Assembly (NCBI GenBank): GCA_003445555.1
Contig: DMDI01000145.1
Coordinates: 1 to 6,649, forward strand
Direction: 5' to 3'
Length of the DNA: 6,649 bases
Origin: Desulfotomaculum sp.
Lineage (GTDB): Bacteria; Bacillota; Desulfotomaculia; Desulfotomaculales; Nap2-2B
The notes under the pieces were generated by a model. That model was not told the DNA's origin. It was given only the letters and a program-made list of their open reading frames with translations, and did no database searches. Below are positions 6,087 to 6,649 of the stretch, in pieces (positions within the stretch are counted from its first letter, which is position 1; every line of letters begins with the position of its first letter). Position numbers and translations under genes: made by a program.

Positions 6087-6649
6087 AAAAACTCCTGTTT
6101 TAAGCGCGCCTTTCTTAATTGCCGGTTGGAAACCTGACGCCGGAGAAGTTGGTTGGAACGTTTTTGAGTACCTGAGTAACCAACTACAAGGTGAAGAGTT
6201 TGCTGAAATTGAACCGTTAGGCTTCTTTCCTTTAAACGAGGTTCAAATTACCAACGATTTGGTCCAATTTCCAGAAGCTAAATTTTATGCTTATGAAGAA
6301 AAAGACCTCGTCTTATTTAGAAGTTACCAACCCACTTCAAAAATCTATAAATTTTTAAATTTATTTTTAGATTTGGCCGAAAATCTTAGGGTAAAAGAAA
6401 TATACACCATCGGCGGACTGATTTCTACCATTGCTCATACTAAGGAAAGAAAAATCTATACGGTGGTCAACACTCCATATTTAAAAGAAGAAATAGGGAA
6501 CTATCCTTTGCAAACAAATTTAAGTCATGAAGGGCCTACTTCCATGAGTGGTTTTCTTTTATGGATGGCGATGAAAAGGTACATACCGGGCATAAGTTTT
6601 TGGGTTGACGTACCGTTTTATTTATCTGGCCGGATAGATCCAAAGGCTA
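6079..6649 (+). CDS. Second PAC2-family protein, C-terminus beyond window
   Basis: This open frame of 190 codons runs off the right edge. It starts at ATG 6079-6081, inside the end of the previous gene (8-bp overlap), with AAAGGAGG at 6063-6070, 8 bases upstream. It is a diverged paralogue of that gene: APFLIAGW (10-17) matches PYLVAAW, GEEFAEIEPLGFFP (38-51) matches AEEFAEIKSCPYFFP, KDLVLFRSYQP (75-85) matches QDLILFLGEMQP, and IYTIGGLISTIAHT (108-121) and PTSMSGFLLWMAMKR (153-167) follow the same pattern. The Gly-rich loop PGIGNIG is replaced by KPDAGEVG, so the two copies are not equivalent. I infer that the products form a mixed dimer, as Pba1 and Pba2 do. Function is unknown. Confidence 0.82.
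   Translation, partial: MIKKTPVLSAPFLIAGWKPDAGEVGWNVFEYLSNQLQGEEFAEIEPLGFFPLNEVQITNDLVQFPEAKFYAYEEKDLVLFRSYQPTSKIYKFLNLFLDLAENLRVKEIYTIGGLISTIAHTKERKIYTVVNTPYLKEEIGNYPLQTNLSHEGPTSMSGFLLWMAMKRYIPGISFWVDVPFYLSGRIDPKA

Overview
The window looks like chromosomal DNA of a low-GC, spore-forming Firmicute, probably a clostridial-type anaerobe. The reasons are the clear AGGAGG-type ribosome binding sites, AT-rich spacers, GTG and TTG starts, a short-form EF-Ts of 218 residues, a YhbH-type sporulation protein and a Bacillus-like AcuA. No gene here fixes the genus. I see no mobile element, CRISPR array, tRNA or rRNA.

Layout. On the minus strand, positions 1670 down to 1 carry a conserved translation and nucleotide block in the order rpsB (ribosomal protein S2), tsf (EF-Ts), pyrH (UMP kinase, cut by the window edge). 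It has a plausible promoter and a structured rpsB leader. The AT-rich spacer 1671-2009 separates it from a plus-strand acuA (protein lysine acetyltransferase), and it also holds a perfect 24-bp palindrome. acuA converges, with only 17 bp between the stop codons, on a minus-strand yhbH-type gene (DUF444, VWA/MIDAS-like). The spacer 3794-4076 is the divergent control region between yhbH and a plus-strand two-TM potassium channel with a C-terminal RCK (TrkA) domain. It contains three ATATGATTA repeats and a second palindrome. After a strong sigma-A-like promoter at 5090-5117 come two overlapping plus-strand PAC2-family genes; the second is cut by the right edge.

The genes do not form one pathway. 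rpsB-tsf-pyrH is a housekeeping operon. acuA, yhbH and the channel are single regulatory or stress genes, and the PAC2 pair is an operon of unknown function. The best leads for follow-up are: (1) a perfect AGGAGG Shine-Dalgarno six bases before Met99/Met100 of the channel, at the membrane/RCK junction, as would be needed to make a separate soluble RCK subunit in the way MthK does; (2) an altered selectivity filter, TVVYGD in place of TVGYGD, in the same channel; (3) a translationally coupled, asymmetric pair of PAC2 paralogues in a bacterium expected to have no 20S proteasome; (4) a candidate cis-regulatory RNA ahead of rpsB.
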